From Roseospira visakhapatnamensis (lineage in GTDB: Bacteria > Pseudomonadota > Alphaproteobacteria > Rhodospirillales > Rhodospirillaceae), in contig NZ_JACIGK010000005.1 in the NCBI RefSeq assembly GCF_014197915.1, positions 110,788 to 174,787 of the forward strand: a DNA stretch of 64,000 nt. The letters are read 5' to 3'. Below are positions 9,949 through 20,403 of the stretch, one piece after another. Each line of letters opens with the position of its first letter. The first letter of the stretch is position 1. Under the pieces are notes generated by a model, which had not been told where the DNA came from, ran no database searches, and worked only from the letters and a program-made list of their open reading frames with translations. The position numbers and the translations under genes are program-made.

Positions 9949-10420
9949 TGCACTTCGATCCAGACAAAGCAAAGGCGACCTTAATGCCTTTGTATGGACC
10001 CGTGCACCAAGGTCAAAACATGGCGCAGAGACTTTTGTTGCCGAGGCACGGGCCACGCCCCGACCGGGGCCCGTCTTGACGGCAGGCGTGCGCGGATCCA
10101 CCCTACGAGACACGGTGGACCCGCGCCTCGCGGACAACGGCGTCGACGCACAAGACCCAGGAACACGGCCGTACCCTGAACGCCCGTTGGTCGGGGGCTT
10201 GCCTCGACAGTGCGGGTGCGTCATGGTCCGGGGCCTTCGGTTCCGCAGATAACCGAGAGCAATCGCGACAGGGTCCATGAGTCGATCATGGCGATGGCCA
10301 TGGCGTGGACCCCGCGATCTCCGCCCTCGGCCCCTTGTCACGCCCCGCGAGTCGGGTCCGTGTCGTCGCCGGCCCGGGACCCGACCCGCCGGCACTCCAT
10401 GACCGGGAGACCGATTGCCG
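9949..10420. other. 472-base intergenic region upstream of glgB
   Basis: No coding region with family resemblance or convincing start is visible. The region holds GC-rich hairpin-prone sequence in the middle and presumably the glgB promoter, but no clear -35/-10 pair or known operator stands out. Confidence 0.5.
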
Positions 10421-12667
10421 ATGCTGACCCGTCCGACCGCCGACTCGATCGCCACGCAGGCCCATGACGTGCGCAACGCCCGGCATGGCGATCCGTTCGC
10501 TTTCCTCGGCCAACATACCGGAACCGCCGACGGCCACGCCCGGACGGGCCGCTGTGTCCGCGTGTTCCTGCCCTGGGCCGAGGCCGTGCGGGTGATCGAC
10601 CCGGAGAGCGGCGCGGACCTGGCCGAGGCCGAGCGCGCCGACGACGCCGGCCTGTTCCTGGCCGACCTGCCCGACGCCACCCAGCCGGTCCCCTACAAGC
10701 TGCGCGTCACGCATGGCGAGACCACCGTGGACGTGTGGGATCCGTACGGCTTCCAGCCGGTGCTCGGGGAGCTGGACACCTATTTCATCGGCGAGGGCAC
10801 CCATCTCAAGCTTTACGAGAAGATGGGGGCGCATGTCACGACCCTTGGGGGCGTTTCCGGCGTGGCCTTCACCGTCTGGGCCCCCAATGCGCGCCGCGTC
10901 AGCGTCGTGGGCGACTTCAACGGCTGGGACGGCCGCGTGCATCCCATGCGCAAGCATCTCAACTGCGGGGTGTGGGAAATCTTCCTGCCCGAGGCTCAGG
11001 CCGGCAGCCGCTACAAGTTCGAGATCGTCGGCGCCGACGGTGGCCTGCTGCCCCTGAAGTCCGATCCCTATGCCTTCTTCTGCGAGGTTCCGCCGGCCAC
11101 CGCCTGCGTGGTCTACGACCTGGACGGCTTCGACTGGACCGACGCGGAGTGGATGGACACCCGCGCCCAGCGTGTCGAGCGCCGCGCGCCGATCAGCATC
11201 TACGAGGTCCACCTGGGGTCCTGGAAACGGGTGATCGACGCGGACAGCGGCGCCGAACGCCCGATGACATACCGGGAACTGGCCGACGACCTGCCCGCCT
11301 ACGCGCGCGACATGGGCTTCACGCATATCGAGCTGCTGCCGGTCAACGAGCACCCCTTTGACGGTTCCTGGGGCTATCAGCCCATCGGCCTGTTCGCGCC
11401 CACCAGCCGCTTCGGCACGCCCGACGACTTCCGCTACTTCGTGGACCGCTGCCATGCCGCCGGGGTCGGCGTCATCATCGACTGGGTGGCCGGCCACTTC
11501 CCCGAGGACGCCCACGGCCTGGTGTGGTTCGACGGCACCCACCTCTACGAGCACGCCGACCCCCGCCAGGGCCGGCACATGGACTGGGGCACCCTGATCT
11601 ACAACTACGGCCGCACCGAAGTGCGCAACTTCCTGCTGGCCAATGCCTTGTTCTGGCTGGACAAATTCCACATCGACGGGCTCCGCGTCGATGCCGTGGC
11701 GTCGATGCTGTACCTCGACTACAGCCGCGAGGGGGACGACTGGATCCCCAACCAGTTCGGCGGCCGCGAGAACCTGGAGGCCATCGACTTCCTGCGTCGC
11801 ATGAACGAACTGGTGTACGGCCATTTCCCCGGCGCCGTCACCCTGGCCGAGGAAAGCACCGCCTGGCCGATGGTGTCGCGCCCGACGTACCTGGGCGGGC
11901 TGGGCTTCGGCTACAAGTGGAACATGGGCTGGATGAACGACACGCTGAAGTACATCAGCGAGGATCCGGTGCACCGGCGCTACCGCCACAACGACCTGAC
12001 CTTCAGCCTGATCTACGCCTTCAACGAGAACTTCGTCCTGCCCCTGTCCCATGACGAGGTGGTGCACGGCAAGCGGTCCATCCTCGGCCGCATGCCGGGC
12101 GACTGCTGGCAGCAGTTCGCCAACATGCGGACCTACCTGGCCTACATGTGGACCCACCCCGGCAAGAAGCTGCTGTTCATGGGCTCGGAGTTCGCCCAGG
12201 GCCGGGAGTGGAACTACCGCACCAGCCTGGACTGGCACCTGCTGGAGACCGCCTGGCACCGCCAGACCCAGGGGCTGGTGCGCGACCTCAATCATCTGTA
12301 TCGCGATGTGCCGGCCATGCATGTGCACGACTGCGAGGGCGAGGGCTTCGCCTGGATCGATTGCAACGACCACACCCACAGCGTGCTCGCCTTCGTGCGC
12401 CGGGAAAGCGCCGATCCGAACGCGCCGTTCCTGATCGTGGTCTGCAACTTCACGCCGGTGGTGCGCGAGACCTATCGCATCGGCGCCCCCCGCGCCGGCT
12501 GGTACACCGAAGTCCTGAACACCGACTCGGCTGACTATGGGGGCTCGGGCGTAACCAACGACCGGGTGGTGACCCTGCCGCAGGAATGCCATGGCCATTC
12601 GCAGAGCCTGTTGCTGACGTTGCCGCCGCTGGCCACCGTCATCCTCAAGCCTGATCCCGTGGAGTAG
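10421..12667 (+). CDS. glgB: 1,4-alpha-glucan branching enzyme
   Basis: This 748-residue GH13 enzyme introduces alpha-1,6 branches into glycogen. An N-terminal domain and a CBM48 module (about 120-220) precede the catalytic barrel. Active-site residues are visible: nucleophile D424 in [10 protein letters not shown], acid/base E477 in LAEESTAWP, and the [10 protein letters not shown] motif near residue 545. [20 protein letters not shown] marks the first conserved region. The ATG at 10421 is preceded by GGGAGA; an in-frame TTG two codons earlier is less likely. glgX follows after 7 bases. No glgA or glgC is present, so glycogen synthesis is completed elsewhere. Confidence 0.97.
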   Translation: MLTRPTADSIATQAHDVRNARHGDPFAFLGQHTGTADGHARTGRCVRVFLPWAEAVRVIDPESGADLAEAERADDAGLFLADLPDATQPVPYKLRVTHGETTVDVWDPYGFQPVLGELDTYFIGEGTHLKLYEKMGAHVTTLGGVSGVAFTVWAPNARRVSVVGDFNGWDGRVHPMRKHLNCGVWEIFLPEAQAGSRYKFEIVGADGGLLPLKSDPYAFFCEVPPATACVVYDLDGFDWTDAEWMDTRAQRVERRAPISIYEVHLGSWKRVIDADSGAERPMTYRELADDLPAYARDMGFTHIELLPVNEHPFDGSWGYQPIGLFAPTSRFGTPDDFRYFVDRCHAAGVGVIIDWVAGHFPEDAHGLVWFDGTHLYEHADPRQGRHMDWGTLIYNYGRTEVRNFLLANALFWLDKFHIDGLRVDAVASMLYLDYSREGDDWIPNQFGGRENLEAIDFLRRMNELVYGHFPGAVTLAEESTAWPMVSRPTYLGGLGFGYKWNMGWMNDTLKYISEDPVHRRYRHNDLTFSLIYAFNENFVLPLSHDEVVHGKRSILGRMPGDCWQQFANMRTYLAYMWTHPGKKLLFMGSEFAQGREWNYRTSLDWHLLETAWHRQTQGLVRDLNHLYRDVPAMHVHDCEGEGFAWIDCNDHTHSVLAFVRRESADPNAPFLIVVCNFTPVVRETYRIGAPRAGWYTEVLNTDSADYGGSGVTNDRVVTLPQECHGHSQSLLLTLPPLATVILKPDPVE

Positions 12668-12674
12668 ACGGACC

Positions 12675-14615
12675 ATGGCGGGCCGAGGCGGATCCTTATC
12701 GCGGCGCCCGACGATCACATCGGGGCGCCCCGATCCCCTGGGGGCCAGCGTGGTCGGGGGCGGCACCAGCTTCGCCGTTCCCGCCCCCTACGCCACCGCC
12801 GTCGAGGTCTGCCTGTTCGACTCGGTGGACGGACCGGAGCGGGCGCGCGTCGCCCTGCCCGCCCGGGATCCGCGCGGCATCTGGCATGGCCAGATCGCCG
12901 GCGTGACCGAGGGGCAGCTCTACGGGCTGCGCGTCCACGGCCCCTATGATCCCGACCTCGGGCATCGCCACAACCCGAACAAGCTGCTGGTGGACCCCTG
13001 GGCGCGACAGGTCGTGGGGCGCGTCCATCCCCACGACGCCACCTTCGGCTACCCGCGCGGCGCCGGCCCGGCCGCCGCCGACGACGACAGGGCCTTCGAC
13101 GACCGCGACAGCGCCCCCCACATGCCCAAGGCGGTGGTGCGCAAACCGTTCAAGCCCATGCCCCCGGGACCCAGGACACCGTGGGCCGACACCATCCTCT
13201 ACGAGGCCCACGTCAAGGGCCTGACCATGCGCCATCCCGAGGTGCCGGAGGCCGATCGGGGCACGGTGCGCGGCCTGGCCCACCCGGCCATCGTCGGCCA
13301 CCTGCGGGACCTGGGCATCACGGCGCTGGAACTGCTGCCGGTGTTCGCCTTCGCCGACGAGCGCCATTTGCCGCCCCTGGGCCTGACCAACTACTGGGGG
13401 TACAACCCCTATGCCTTCCGCGCCCTGGATCCCCGCTACGGCACGCCCGAGGATTTCCGGGCCATGGTGGCCGCCCTGCACGACGCGGGGATCGAGGTCC
13501 TTCTCGACGTGGTCTACAACCACACCGCCGAAAGCGACGAGCAAGGCCAGACCCTCGGCCTGCGCGGCCTGGGCAACCGCTGTTTTTATCGCACCCGCGA
13601 GGCGGGCCGCCTGTACTGGAACGACAGCGGCTGCGGCAACACCCTTCGGATCGAGCATCCCCTGTGCCTGCGCCTGGTCATGGACAGCCTGCGCTTCTGG
13701 GTGACGGAGATGGGGGTGGACGGGTTCCGCTTCGATCTGGCCGTGACGCCGGCGCGCCACAACGGCCGCTTCGACCCCACCGGGCCCTTCCTGTCGGCCG
13801 TCGCCCAGGATCCGGTGCTGGCCGACGTCAAGCTGATCGCCGAGCCCTGGGACCTGGGCACGGACGGCCATCGCACCGGCCAGTTCCCCGCCCCCTGGGC
13901 GGAATGGAACGACCACTTCCGCGACGCCACGCGGTCGTTCTTCGCCGGCACCGGGGATGCCGGCGCGCTGGCCTCGGCCCTGGCTGGCACAAGCCACCTG
14001 TTCGACCGCAACGGCCGGCCGCCGCAGGCGTCGATCAACTTCGTGACCGCCCACGACGGCTTCACGCTGCGCGACCTCGTCTCCTACGACGACAAGCACA
14101 ACGAGGCCAACGCCGAGGGCAACCGCGACGGCACCACCAGCAACCTGTCCTGGAACGGCGGCGTCGAGGGCGAGACCACCGACCCGGCGGTGCTGGCCAA
14201 TCGCGAGGCACGGCGCCGCGCCCTGCTGACGGCGCTCCTGACGGCGCTGGGCGTGCCCATGATCGTCGCCGGGGACGAGATCGGCCACACGCAGCGGGGC
14301 AACAACAATGCCTACTGCCAGGACACCCCGCTCACCTGGCTGGATTGGGAGCACGCGGACACGGACCTCCTGGCCTTCGTGCGCGACCTGATCGCCCGCC
14401 GCAAGGCAACCCCCGCGCTGCGCCGCGACCGCTTCCTGACCGGCGCGCTGGACCCCCGCACCGGCCGGCCCGATGTCATCTGGCTGGACGGGTCGGGACA
14501 GCCGCGCCGCGATTCGGCCGACTGGGCGCGCGACCGGGGTGTCCTGGGCATGGTGCTGGGCGAGGCGGCGGACCTGCCGCCTCTGTGGTTCCGGGCACCC
14601 GAGCGGGACGCGTAG
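12675..14615 (+). CDS. glgX: glycogen debranching enzyme GlgX
   Basis: This 646-residue GH13 isoamylase-type enzyme hydrolyses alpha-1,6 branches of limit glycogen. An N-terminal CBM48-like region with LYGLRVHGPYDPDLGHRHNP precedes the barrel. Catalytic residues are D354 in GFRFDLAV, E390 in IAEPWDLG and D461 in TAHDGFTL. The GGAG that serves this start overlaps the glgB stop codon, so the pair is probably translationally coupled. It ends 12 bases from the convergent hutC gene. Length is close to E. coli GlgX (657). Confidence 0.95.
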   Translation: MAGRGGSLSRRPTITSGRPDPLGASVVGGGTSFAVPAPYATAVEVCLFDSVDGPERARVALPARDPRGIWHGQIAGVTEGQLYGLRVHGPYDPDLGHRHNPNKLLVDPWARQVVGRVHPHDATFGYPRGAGPAAADDDRAFDDRDSAPHMPKAVVRKPFKPMPPGPRTPWADTILYEAHVKGLTMRHPEVPEADRGTVRGLAHPAIVGHLRDLGITALELLPVFAFADERHLPPLGLTNYWGYNPYAFRALDPRYGTPEDFRAMVAALHDAGIEVLLDVVYNHTAESDEQGQTLGLRGLGNRCFYRTREAGRLYWNDSGCGNTLRIEHPLCLRLVMDSLRFWVTEMGVDGFRFDLAVTPARHNGRFDPTGPFLSAVAQDPVLADVKLIAEPWDLGTDGHRTGQFPAPWAEWNDHFRDATRSFFAGTGDAGALASALAGTSHLFDRNGRPPQASINFVTAHDGFTLRDLVSYDDKHNEANAEGNRDGTTSNLSWNGGVEGETTDPAVLANREARRRALLTALLTALGVPMIVAGDEIGHTQRGNNNAYCQDTPLTWLDWEHADTDLLAFVRDLIARRKATPALRRDRFLTGALDPRTGRPDVIWLDGSGQPRRDSADWARDRGVLGMVLGEAADLPPLWFRAPERDA

Positions 14616-14627
14616 GAGGAGGCCCGC

Positions 14628-15335
14628 TCACACCCGCCCGACCACGCGGAAGCCGGGCGGATGCAGCAACCGGACGGTGGTGATCGGCAGATCCCCCAGC
14701 CAGGTGGTCCGCTCGATTTCCAGAAGGGGCGCGCCCGGCGGACAGCCGAGCAAGGCCGCCTCGACCTCGGTCGCGGCGGCGGCCGACAACATTGTCTCGG
14801 CGGTCGACAGCGGCACCTCGCGCACCAGCCACTCGTTGGCGCTGATGGCGGCCAGATCGACCGACACCGCCTCGGGCACGGCGTCGAGATTGATCCAGCG
14901 ATCCTCCACCTGGAACGGCCGGCCGTCGGCGCGGTGCAGGCTGCGCGCGTGCAGCGCCGCAGTCCCGGGGCGCAGGCCCAGACGGGCCCGAATCGCCTCG
15001 GGCGGCGGCTCGACGGCGCGGAACAGAAGGTCATGGCCATAGGCCCGACCGGTGTCCGTCACCTGCTGGCGCACCATGGGAATATCCAGCATGGCGCGGC
15101 GCACGGGATTCGCCGCGACCCGCGTCCCGGCACGGCGCTTGCGCTCCAGCACGCCGGCCTCGGCCAGTTCCCGCATGGCCCGGCTAATGGTCGCCCGGGC
15201 ACAGCCGAACTCGGCCGCCAGGTCGATCTCGCCGGGAATCAGCGCCCCCGGCGGCCAGGTCTTGTCACGGATGCGGGCCAGGATCTCCCGCTGCACCGCC
15301 TGATAGGCGGCCCCCTGGGGGAGGCGCCGGGCCAT
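14628..15335 (-). CDS. hutC: HutC, GntR-family histidine utilisation repressor
   Basis: The 235-residue regulator has an N-terminal GntR winged helix (about 10-70, with ALIPGEIDLAAEFGCARATI) and a C-terminal UTRA ligand domain ending LPITTVRLLHPPGFRV. HutC proteins repress hut genes and release DNA on binding urocanate. It follows hutF directly. An ATG at 15335 lies just past the hutF stop, and an alternative GTG at 15341 overlaps it. Context and family agree. The likely operator is the palindrome between hutF and hutI. Confidence 0.9.
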   Translation of the reverse strand: MARRLPQGAAYQAVQREILARIRDKTWPPGALIPGEIDLAAEFGCARATISRAMRELAEAGVLERKRRAGTRVAANPVRRAMLDIPMVRQQVTDTGRAYGHDLLFRAVEPPPEAIRARLGLRPGTAALHARSLHRADGRPFQVEDRWINLDAVPEAVSVDLAAISANEWLVREVPLSTAETMLSAAAATEVEAALLGCPPGAPLLEIERTTWLGDLPITTVRLLHPPGFRVVGRV

Positions 15336-15337
15336 GG

Positions 15338-16702
15338 TCACGCCGCGTCCCGCAGGCGCCGCAGCACGGCGCGGAACCGTTGGGCCACCACGTCGCGGGC
15401 CACGTGACGTCCGGCCACGACCCTGTGCCGGCCCGCCGACCAGACATCGGTCACCAGCCGGTCGTCACCGGCGAACACCCAGGCGTCGAGCAGCGCATCG
15501 CCCTCCAGATGCGCCAGCGCCAGGGCCTCGCCGTCCACCGCCAGCAGATCGGCCCAGCGTCCCGGGGCGATGGCCCCGGCGGGTCGGCCCAGCGCCCGCG
15601 CCGCCCCCTGGCAGGCGCCCTGGTAGAGCACCCGTCCCACCGAATGCTCGGCGGTGGCCAGCACCGCGCGGGCGTGGTCCCGCAGGCGCTGACCGTACTC
15701 CAGCACGCGCAGTTCCTCGGCCAGGGCGATCCGCACGTTGGAATCGGACCCCACGCCGAAGACACCCCCCTCGGCCAGGAAGCGGGCACCGTCGAAGATC
15801 CCGTCCCCCAGGTTGCCCTCGGTGATCGGGCACAGGCCGGCCACCGCCCCGCTTCGCGCCATGGCGGCGATCTCCGCCGGGGTCGTATGCGTGGCGTGCA
15901 CCAGGCACCAGCGGCCATCGACCGGCGCATGGTCCAGCAGCCAGGCCACCGGCGGCGCGCCCAGGGTGGCGGTCACCGCCTCCACCTCGGCCACCTGCTC
16001 GGCGATGTGGATGTGCACCGGCGACTCGGGCCGCAGGGTGGCCACGGCTTCCAGCATCACCGGATCCACGGCCCGCAGGGAGTGGGGCGCCACCCCCAGC
16101 ACCGAGTCACCGGGAAGACCGCGCATCCCCCGGCCCGCGTCCTCCAGAAGCGCGGCGAACCCGTCCAGGGTGCCCGCGAACCGCCGCTGCCCGCCCTCCA
16201 GCGGGCGCCCGTCCAGCCCGCCCCGCGCATAGAGCACCGGCAGGTGGGTGAGGCCGATGCCGGCGGTCGCCGCCGCGGCCATCACCCGGTGCGACATCTC
16301 CGCCGGCCGGTCGTGGGGCGCCCCGTCGGGCTGGTGATGCAGGTAGTGGAACTCGCCCACGGCAGCGTAGCCGGCCTCCAGCATCTCGACGAACACCTGG
16401 GCGGCGATGGCCTCCACGTCGTCGGGCGTCAGCCGCTCCAGAAAGCGATACAGCAGCGCCCGCCACGTCCAGAAACTGTCCTGACCCCGGGAGCCACGGC
16501 GCTCGGTCAGGCCGGCCATGGCGCGCTGGAAGGCGTGGGAGTGAAGGTTGCCAGGCGCCGGCAACAAGACCTGCACACGCAGCCCCGTGGGGGGCGCATC
16601 CGCCGTCACGCCGGCGATGCGGCCGGCGTCATTGATCTCCACCCGCACGTGGCACGCCCAACCATCGGCGAGCAGCGCCCGCCGCGCCCATAGGTCCGTC
16701 AT
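15338..16702 (-). CDS. hutF: formimidoylglutamate deiminase
   Basis: This 454-residue amidohydrolase converts N-formimino-L-glutamate to N-formyl-L-glutamate and ammonia. With HutG it forms the two-step, Pseudomonas-type branch of histidine breakdown. Metal-ligand histidines H54 and H56 lie in GNLHSHAFQR, with later conserved HIHIAEQ and HATHTT motifs and D in GVGSDSNVR. The ATG at 16700-16702 has CAGGAGATCG upstream. It diverges from hutI across a 78-base gap containing a palindrome. Confidence 0.95.
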   Translation of the reverse strand: MTDLWARRALLADGWACHVRVEINDAGRIAGVTADAPPTGLRVQVLLPAPGNLHSHAFQRAMAGLTERRGSRGQDSFWTWRALLYRFLERLTPDDVEAIAAQVFVEMLEAGYAAVGEFHYLHHQPDGAPHDRPAEMSHRVMAAAATAGIGLTHLPVLYARGGLDGRPLEGGQRRFAGTLDGFAALLEDAGRGMRGLPGDSVLGVAPHSLRAVDPVMLEAVATLRPESPVHIHIAEQVAEVEAVTATLGAPPVAWLLDHAPVDGRWCLVHATHTTPAEIAAMARSGAVAGLCPITEGNLGDGIFDGARFLAEGGVFGVGSDSNVRIALAEELRVLEYGQRLRDHARAVLATAEHSVGRVLYQGACQGAARALGRPAGAIAPGRWADLLAVDGEALALAHLEGDALLDAWVFAGDDRLVTDVWSAGRHRVVAGRHVARDVVAQRFRAVLRRLRDAA

Positions 16703-16719
16703 GGGTCGCGATCTCCTGC

Positions 16720-16748
16720 TTGACAGATATGACTAGTCATAATGACAA
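16720..16748. promoter_or_regulatory. HutC operator candidate between hutF and hutI
   Basis: The perfect 14-base palindrome TATGACTAGTCATA (16728-16741) sits at the centre of an imperfect 29-base dyad that begins TTGACA and ends TGACAA. It is the only AT-rich element between the divergent hutF and hutI genes. A dimeric GntR/HutC repressor binding here could control both directions. TTGACA at 16720 could also be a -35 box for hutI, but no good -10 follows at normal spacing. Confidence 0.6.
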
Positions 16749-16780
16749 TCCGGGACACCGTCCTCAAGATCGGGAGTCTC

Positions 16781-17989
16781 ATGTCCCAATCCGTGCTGAT
16801 CCATGGCGCCCTGGCCACCATGACCCACGACCACGGCCCCGATGGCCTGGTCCCCGATGGCGCCCTGGCCATGGAGGGGGGCCGCATCGCCTGGGTCGGG
16901 CCGGCCGACGACCTGCCCCGCGCCTACGCCGCCTGGCCGCAGGAGGACGTGGAGGGCCGCCTGGTCACGCCCGGCCTGATCGACTGCCACACCCATCTGG
17001 TTCATGGGGGACATCGGGCGCGCGAATTCGAATTGCGCCTGAAGGGCGCCAGCTACGCGGATGTCGCCCAGGCCGGCGGCGGCATCGTCGCCACCATGAC
17101 CGCCACCCGCGCCGCCGACGAGGCCGCGCTGGTCACCGGCGCCCTGCCGCGCCTGGACGCCCTGATCGCCGAGGGCGTCACCGCCGTCGAGGTGAAGTCC
17201 GGCTACGGCCTGACCGTCGCCGATGAAATCAAGATGCTGCGGGCCGCCCGGCGGCTGGAGAACGAGCGGCCGGTGCGCGTGTCCACCACCTGGCTGGCGG
17301 CGCACGCCGTGCCGCCGGAGTACCGGACCCGCGCCGACGCCTACCTGGACGATGTGGTCCACGCCGGCCTGGACCAGGCGTACGACGCCGGGCTGGTGGA
17401 CGCGGTCGATGCCTTCTGCGAGACCATCGCGTTCTCGCCGACACAGGTCGCCCGGCTGTTCGATCATGCCCAGGACCTGATGGTGCCGATCAAGGTCCAT
17501 GCCGAACAGCTATCCAACCAGGGCGGCGCGATGATGGCGGCGCGGCGCGGCGCGCTGTCCGCCGACCACCTGGAACACCTGGACACCGAGGGTATCGCCG
17601 CCATGGCCGCCGGCGGCACCGTGGCCGTGCTGCTGCCCGGTGCCTACTACACCTTGCGCGACAGCCAGCCGCCGCCGGTGGAGGCCCTGCGGGCGGCCGG
17701 CGTGCCCCTGGCGGTGGCCACGGACTGCAACCCGGGCTCGTCGCCGCTGACCTCGCCGCTGCTGGCCATGAACATGGCCTGTACCCTGTTCCGCCTGACG
17801 CCCCACGAGGCGCTCGCCGGCATGACCCGGTGCGCCGCCCGCGCCCTCGGCCTCCAGGACCGCATGGGCACGCTGGAGGCCGGCAAGCGCGCCGACCTGG
17901 CCGTCTGGTCGGTGGAGCACCCGGCGGAACTGGCCTATCGCCTGGGCTTCAACCCGCTGCACCGGCGCCTGTTCGGGGGGGTGGCATGA
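16781..17989 (+). CDS. hutI: imidazolonepropionase
   Basis: This 402-residue amidohydrolase opens imidazolone-5-propionate to N-formimino-L-glutamate, the third step of histidine degradation. The first metal-binding motif is [12 protein letters not shown] with H70 and H72, followed by KVHAEQLS and a VATDCNPGS segment with the catalytic Asp. I chose the ATG at 16781 with CGGGAG upstream; an in-frame ATG at 16742 would overlap the operator candidate. The stop overlaps the hutH start (ATGA). Confidence 0.95.
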   Translation: MSQSVLIHGALATMTHDHGPDGLVPDGALAMEGGRIAWVGPADDLPRAYAAWPQEDVEGRLVTPGLIDCHTHLVHGGHRAREFELRLKGASYADVAQAGGGIVATMTATRAADEAALVTGALPRLDALIAEGVTAVEVKSGYGLTVADEIKMLRAARRLENERPVRVSTTWLAAHAVPPEYRTRADAYLDDVVHAGLDQAYDAGLVDAVDAFCETIAFSPTQVARLFDHAQDLMVPIKVHAEQLSNQGGAMMAARRGALSADHLEHLDTEGIAAMAAGGTVAVLLPGAYYTLRDSQPPPVEALRAAGVPLAVATDCNPGSSPLTSPLLAMNMACTLFRLTPHEALAGMTRCAARALGLQDRMGTLEAGKRADLAVWSVEHPAELAYRLGFNPLHRRLFGGVA

Positions 17990-19539
17990 CCCATTGGCTG
18001 ACACCGGGTGGCGTGCGCCTGACGGATCTGGAGCGGATCCTGTCGGGCGGCGGCCCGGTGCGGCTGGACCCGGCCGCGCGCCCGGCCATCGCGGACACGG
18101 CGCGGCGGGTGGCCGAGGCGGCGGCCGGCGACGCCCCCGTCTACGGCGTCAACACCGGTTTCGGCAAGCTGGCCTCGCACCGCATTCCGGCGGCGGATAC
18201 CGCCACCCTGCAACGCAACCTGATCCTGTCCCACTGCGCCGGCACCGGCGATCCCCTGCCCGCGCCCGTCGTCCGCCTGGTGCTGGCGCTGAAGCTGATG
18301 TCGCTGGGGCGCGGCGCCTCGGGCGTGCGGCCCGTGATCTGCGACCTGCTGGAGGGCATGCTGGCCGCCGACCTGCTGCCGGTGATCCCGGCCCAGGGAT
18401 CGGTGGGCGCCTCGGGCGATCTGGCGCCGCTGGCGCACATGGCGGCGGTGATGCTGGGCGAGGGCGAGGCCACCCTGGCCGGCGGCCCGCCGCGGCCGGC
18501 CACAGACGCCCTAGCCGGCGCCGGGCTGACGCCCGTGACCCTGGGACCGAAGGAGGGCCTGGCGCTCATCAACGGCACCCAGGTGTCGACCGCGCTGGCG
18601 CTCGCCGGCCTGTTCGCCGCGTGGCGGGCGGCGCTGTCCTCGCTGGTCACCGGCGCGCTGTCGGCCGACGCGGCCATGGGCTCCACCGCCCCCTTCCATC
18701 CCGAGATCCACGCGCTGCGCGGCCACGCCGGGCAGATCGACGCGGCCCGCTTCCTGGCGGCGCTGATGGACGGCTCCGGCATCCGCGACAGCCACCGCGA
18801 GGGCGACGCCCGGGTCCAGGATCCCTATTGCCTGCGGTGCCAGCCCCAGGTGGCCGGGGCCGCGCTCGACCTGCTGCGTCAGGCCGGCCGCACCCTGCGC
18901 ACCGAGGCCAACGCGGTGACCGACAACCCGCTGGTGCTGACGGACGGCGGCATCATCTCCGGCGGCAACTTCCATGCCGAGCCGGTGGCCTTCGCCGCCG
19001 ATCAGATCGCGCTGGCCATCGCCGAACTGGGCTCCATCGCCCAGCGGCGCGTCGCCTTGCTGGTGGATCCCGCGCTCAGCCACGGCCTGCCGCCGTTCCT
19101 GACGCCGAACCCCGGACTCAACTCGGGCCTGATGATCGCCGAGGTCACCTCGGCGGCGCTGATGAGCGAGAACCGCCAGCGGGCGGCGCCGGCGTCGATC
19201 GACTCCACACCCACCTCGGCCAACCAGGAGGACCACGTGTCCATGGCCTGCCACGCGGCCTATCGCCTGCTGGCCATGGCCCGCAACCTGGAGGGCATCG
19301 TCGGCATCGAGGCCCTGGCCAGCGCCCAGGGTCTCGACCTGCGCGCGCCCCTGAAGACAAGCCCCCGGCTGCACCCGGTGCTGGCCGCGATCCGCCGGGC
19401 GGTGCCGCGCCTGGAGGCCGACCGGCCGCCGGCCCCGGACATCGCCGCCGCCACCCGCCTGGTGCGCGATGGCGCCCTGCTGGCGGCCGTCGCGAGCGGC
19501 GCCCCCGTTTCCCTGCCTGACCTGGAGGCACCACCATGA
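17986..19539 (+). CDS. hutH: histidine ammonia-lyase
   Basis: This 517-residue lyase deaminates L-histidine to trans-urocanate. The Ala-Ser-Gly triad that cyclises into the MIO cofactor is at 142-144 within [14 protein letters not shown], and the active-site Tyr is Y53 in YGVNTGFG. Further conserved blocks are [11 protein letters not shown] and [12 protein letters not shown]. Length is typical. It overlaps hutI by four bases at its start and hutG by four at its end, so hutIHG is a translationally coupled block. Confidence 0.97.
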   Translation: MTHWLTPGGVRLTDLERILSGGGPVRLDPAARPAIADTARRVAEAAAGDAPVYGVNTGFGKLASHRIPAADTATLQRNLILSHCAGTGDPLPAPVVRLVLALKLMSLGRGASGVRPVICDLLEGMLAADLLPVIPAQGSVGASGDLAPLAHMAAVMLGEGEATLAGGPPRPATDALAGAGLTPVTLGPKEGLALINGTQVSTALALAGLFAAWRAALSSLVTGALSADAAMGSTAPFHPEIHALRGHAGQIDAARFLAALMDGSGIRDSHREGDARVQDPYCLRCQPQVAGAALDLLRQAGRTLRTEANAVTDNPLVLTDGGIISGGNFHAEPVAFAADQIALAIAELGSIAQRRVALLVDPALSHGLPPFLTPNPGLNSGLMIAEVTSAALMSENRQRAAPASIDSTPTSANQEDHVSMACHAAYRLLAMARNLEGIVGIEALASAQGLDLRAPLKTSPRLHPVLAAIRRAVPRLEADRPPAPDIAAATRLVRDGALLAAVASGAPVSLPDLEAPP

Positions 19540-20348
19540 TTCCCGTGGGTCCCGTTGGCGTCATCATGGGCGACGGCCCCGTCGTGCTGGGCATGCCCCA
19601 CGTGGGCACGCACATCCCCGCCCCGATCTGGGAGCGCCTGACCGACGTCGGTCATGTCCGCGCCGACACCGACTGGCACGTGGACCGGCTGTACGACCGG
19701 CTGCTGCCCGAGGCGACCGTGGTGCGCGCCACCTTCCATCGCTTCGTCATCGACCCCAACCGCGCCCCCGAGGGCGGATCCCTGTACCCCGGCCGGGCCA
19801 CCACGGACCTGGTGCCGGCCACCGACTTCGACGGCCGCCCCCTGTGGCGCCCGGGCGGCGCGCCGACCCCGCGCGACGTGGCCCGGCGGGTCGCGGCCTT
19901 CCACGCCCCCTATCACGCCGCCCTGACCCGGGAACTGGAGCGCGTGCGGGACCGTCACGGCGCGGCGATCCTGTTCGACTGCCACTCGATCCGCTCGGTC
20001 ATACCGCGTCTGTTCGAAGGCCGCCTGCCGGACCTGAACGTGGGCGACGACGGCGGCGTCACCTGCGCCCCGGCGATCTCCGCCTGCGTGACCACCGCCC
20101 TGAAGGAGCGCGCGGGCCGCTTCACCTGGGTGCACAACGGCCACTTCCGGGGCGGCTGGAGCGTGCGCCACCACGGCCGCCCGGCCGAGGGTATCCACGC
20201 CATCCAGATGGAGATGGCCCAGGCCCTCTACCTGACCGCCGAGGCCCCGCCGTTCGACTACGACGAGTCCAGGGCCACCGTCATCCGCCCCCTGCTGGGC
20301 GAGATCCTGCGACGCCTGGAGCGCCTGGTTCTGGACGGAGGGCTGTAG
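19536..20348 (+). CDS. hutG: N-formylglutamate deformylase
   Basis: The 270-residue enzyme of the FGase family hydrolyses N-formyl-L-glutamate to glutamate and formate, completing the route started by HutF. Family motifs are [12 protein letters not shown] near the N-terminus, [14 protein letters not shown] sequence (here [13 protein letters not shown]) and [13 protein letters not shown]. The ATG at 19536 overlaps the hutH stop. Fifty-five bases separate it from hutU. Confidence 0.92.
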   Translation: MIPVGPVGVIMGDGPVVLGMPHVGTHIPAPIWERLTDVGHVRADTDWHVDRLYDRLLPEATVVRATFHRFVIDPNRAPEGGSLYPGRATTDLVPATDFDGRPLWRPGGAPTPRDVARRVAAFHAPYHAALTRELERVRDRHGAAILFDCHSIRSVIPRLFEGRLPDLNVGDDGGVTCAPAISACVTTALKERAGRFTWVHNGHFRGGWSVRHHGRPAEGIHAIQMEMAQALYLTAEAPPFDYDESRATVIRPLLGEILRRLERLVLDGGL

Positions 20349-20403
20349 ACCCCGCCCCCGCCACGCGCGCCGCGCCACCGCCGCACCATAGAGGAAACAG
20401 TCG

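Noticed and set aside
10286..12766. An 800-residue open frame antisense to glgB
   Set aside because: It mirrors glgB codons in an antisense frame; GlgB motifs and active-site residues prove the plus-strand gene.
12696..14354. Open frame of over 500 codons antisense to glgX
   Set aside because: Shadow of glgX; composition is His/Gly/Val-rich and no domain is visible.
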